The position numbers and the translations under genes are program-made. The notes beneath the pieces are model-generated. The model was not told where the DNA came from and made no database searches. It was given only the letters and a program-made list of their open reading frames with translations. Below, in pieces: positions 61,394 to 64,000 of a stretch of 64,000 nt of DNA (the stretch's first letter is position 1; the number at the start of each line of letters is the position of its first letter). Where the stretch lies: assembly GCF_030272615.1 (NCBI RefSeq), contig NC_081413.1:609469209-609533208 (forward strand), in the 5' to 3' direction. Origin of the DNA: Cryptomeria japonica. Lineage: Eukaryota; Streptophyta; Pinopsida; Cupressales; Cupressaceae.

Positions 61394-63962
61394 CATAACC
61401 ATATTGCCTCATAGACAGTTGCACCTGTGGTGTGATATCCTAACTCTGCGGAAGAGTGAGCAACAATAGCTTATTTTTTGCTTCCCCATGTTATCAGAAT
61501 ATATGCTAAAAGGAAAATGAAATAGGAAGTAGATTTCCTATCATTTACAAAACATGCATACTGCACAATCTGTGTATCTTTGCATAGAAAAACTTTTGAT
61601 GCATCTCAAGATACACTTTGGTGCTTTCCGATGGACATCCTTAGGTTTTTGATAAACCTAGAGAGATAGTTGACAACATAGATGATGTTCGGCTTGGTAT
61701 AGGTCAAATAAATGAGACTCGCTATCAACTGCTAATAAAGAGCAGCATATATTTGAGGTGATCGATTATTGTAGGAAAGTTACAATCCCGTTTCTGTGTG
61801 GGTTGAACTTGACATTGGCTTGTAATATTTCATCCTAAATTTTTGAGCAATGTCTTGACTTATTTCATTTGAGAGACAAAAATCTGTTTCTTTCGTTTCC
61901 ACATTTCAAGTCCAAGAGCATAATGTAGGAGCTTGAGAATCAACATGTCTACCGTTCATTTGAGAACATTCTTTATTGCTGGAATCATCTGTGGAGAACT
62001 CCTTGTGATGACTAGAACATCGACATATACAATCAAATTCACGGTCTTGCCCCCTTTCTATTTGAGGTAGAGATTGGGATTATATGGATTCTTGGTGAAT
62101 CCATGTTGAAGGAAATACTCATCAATCTTGATGTGTCAAGCTTTGGGAGCCTACTTCAGACTATAGAGGGATTTCACAAGTCTACACACTTTTTCCTATT
62201 TACCAGGTGTAGTATACCCCTCAGGTTGAGTCACATGGACTTCTCTTGAGATCTCCATTAAGAAAGACACTATTGACATTTATTGGGGGAATTTTCCATT
62301 CAAATTGCGCTACCATTGTCAAAACCTTTCACATAGTCTTGATCTTTGTTGTGGGGTTAAAACTTTCATCATAGTCAATACCTTCCATTTTAAAATAGCC
62401 CTTAGCCATAAGTCAGGCTTTGTGCTTGTCAATGCTACATATAATGAATTCTAAAAACCCATTTACATCCAATAGCTTTCTTCTTTCGTGGAAGATCAAC
62501 AAGTTCTCATGTGTTGTTCCTTAGCAATGCCAAATATTATGCATCCATGGCATCTTTCCAAGGTGTTGATTAAGAGTTTGTTGCTATTCTCAGTTTGAAA
62601 CTTTGAATAATTGTGCACATTAGGGCCAGATTTAGTTCCTTGCAAAATTTGTTGCAAGTTTTTGGCTTAGTGGTAGAATTATCTACGACTACATCTGGTT
62701 TGGCATCCTTCATTGTGATATAATACCATTGAAGAACCATTTTGTGCACATTGGAAGTAAAACCCTCTTATACTTATTCATCAAGTTCCTCATTTTAAGG
62801 TTCAATGATTCTTAGCATTTGATAATTGATAGGTCCGGTTCTGCATCCTTTTTCCTTATCAATAGCATCCCTTTTGATGTAGACCTTTTCGATCATTGTA
62901 TTCATAAGTTGACGGCCCTTCAACTCTAAATTGTAGCCAAGAAAAATACATTTCAAAGACTTGTTATCCAACATTTTCCTAGGGCCCTTGGGAATGTGCA
63001 CGGATATGAAATATCCAAACACTTTGAGATGTGAAATAGAGGGCTTTTTCCTTGTCCATGCTTTGTTAGGGGTGATGTTCTAGAGTACTTTGGTGGGCCC
63101 CTGATTCAACAAGTGCATAGTTGTACAATTTGCTTCAACCCAAAATGTAGGAGCTTGATTTGCGTCTTTTAACAAAAAAAGAAAAAAATAGTTATCCACA
63201 AAAGGTAGATATTTTAGGCATTATTATGACTAGGTGTCATAGGTGCACATAAATTAGTGTGGACCAATTCTAAGGGAGTAGAGGCTTGTGTTTTTATAGT
63301 AAGAAAAGGACCTTGATGTTGCTTCCTAGCAAGATAGTTGTGTTTGAATCTTGTTTTGTGACATTGTACAACACATAATAAAATACCAAGTATTCTATCC
63401 TCTCTTGAACAAGGAAACCTCAAATGCTAAACAATATGATCAAATAAGGTAACCCCAAGGTTTACAAATGTTAAATCTTGACGTTGCAATGGATAGACTC
63501 AGTGAAATGACGTGATTTGCTGTTCTCACAAAGGGACTTACGCTTTTCACTTCTACAAAGCAACTCGAACATCCAATATAGCAACTTAAGTGATGCTTTC
63601 CTCCTAAACTAAATTAAACTCTTCAAACAAAAATCAAAAGGATAAGGTTAGAGAATATAATCTAAGACCTATGAACAATGATGATAATGAATAGTGCTTA
63701 GATAGACGGATTCCTTGTGGAACTACTTTCTATTGAACGAAAGATAGCTCACAATGCCATAGAAAGAGTGCAATCTTCTAAGGTAGTGAAAGATTTTCAT
63801 ATTGCAAACATCCATCCAAATACCCAATGCTAGCACAATCCAAATGAATATCCTCAACCAAACTATTGCCAAAAAGAGGTTTAGACTGACTAACCATACA
63901 GTGCAATTTGCAATCAACAAACTACAAATGGTATGAACTGGAATTCCATCAAATATCGTCAC
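61394..63962 (-). pseudogene. Copia pol remnants (integrase, reverse transcriptase, RNase H start)
   Basis: On the minus strand: near 63962-63723 a decayed segment, 63423-63214 GAG-pre-integrase (LARKQHQGPFLTIKT, LELVHTNLCAPM), 63022-62795 integrase tail (IPKGPRKMLDNKSLKCIFLG). From 62500 to 61400 come reverse transcriptase and RNase H pieces, for example LIYLTYTKPNIIYVVNYLSR and VYEAIWL. No intact frame longer than about 80 codons remains. Confidence 0.7.
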
Positions 63963-64000
63963 ATTTCTCCATTACAATCAATGAAATTTAACTAAAACTT

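Larger units (their letters stand above)
56581..64000 (-). mobile_element. Decayed minus-strand Ty1/Copia retrotransposon (runs off the window)
   Basis: On the minus strand, from the right edge leftward: GAG-pre-integrase-like RKQHQGPF with TPLELVHTNLCAPM (63423-63214), integrase C-terminal region GYFISVHIPKGPRKMLDNKS and IFLGYN (63022-62795), reverse transcriptase tail with YVVNYLSRFIKNLRMS (near 61650), and RNase H (61500-61394). After a solo LTR the RNase H tail continues with HIEVQCHY and ADIFTKSLAMVNF (58090-57840). A polypurine tract AAGGGGGG (minus) is at about 57830, next to a presumed 3' LTR at 57819-56581. Stops and frameshifts are everywhere. It is antisense to LUC7. Confidence 0.7.

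Overview
The window reads as nuclear DNA of a seed plant with a very large, repeat-rich genome, most likely a gymnosperm and probably a conifer. That is inferred from one host gene with kilobase-scale introns, nested LTR retrotransposons and AT-rich non-coding sequence; no species-specific marker was seen.

The host gene is a LUC7-like U1 snRNP protein gene on the + strand. Seven coding exons lie between 28737 and 56065 and add up to 732 nt, or 244 codons without a stop. The second zinc finger and C-terminus are not seen and probably lie beyond 64000. Intron 1 is about 13.5 kb, intron 6 about 11 kb, and intron 7 runs off the window. Intron 2 has U12-type splice signals.

Left of the gene (1-28079) is a retrotransposon nest. 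Positions 1-~6420 are the 3' part of a Tat/Ogre-like Ty3/Gypsy element: pol tail, antisense plant-mobile-domain ORF, two tandem-repeat arrays, polypurine tract and LTR. A degenerate minus-strand Gypsy relic follows (~6421-28079). Inside it sit a young gag-protease-only element (10168-18020, TSD ATCTC) and an older chromodomain Gypsy (18067-26461, TSD GGTCA). The latter is itself split by a small non-autonomous LTR element (20806-22925, TSD CAGAT).

Intron 1 of LUC7 holds a non-autonomous Copia-type element (30751-40599, TSD TATTT). It carries a rearranged importin-beta fragment and is split by a second, coding but inactivated Copia (33694-39781). An antisense SAR1-like GTPase pseudogene follows. 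Intron 6 holds a 328-bp LTR retrotransposon whose 129-bp LTRs are mostly a tRNA-shaped sequence, a LINE copy with only ORF1, two tRNA-type SINEs and a decayed hAT transposon. Intron 7 holds a decayed minus-strand Copia interrupted by a 3.3-kb solo LTR (TSD CATAA). That LTR contains 12 copies of a 38-bp palindrome, mostly spaced about 175 bp apart.

Most transposon genes are broken, many by Gln-to-stop changes. The LUC7 exons and the 1116-codon ORF of the young element are intact in this window.
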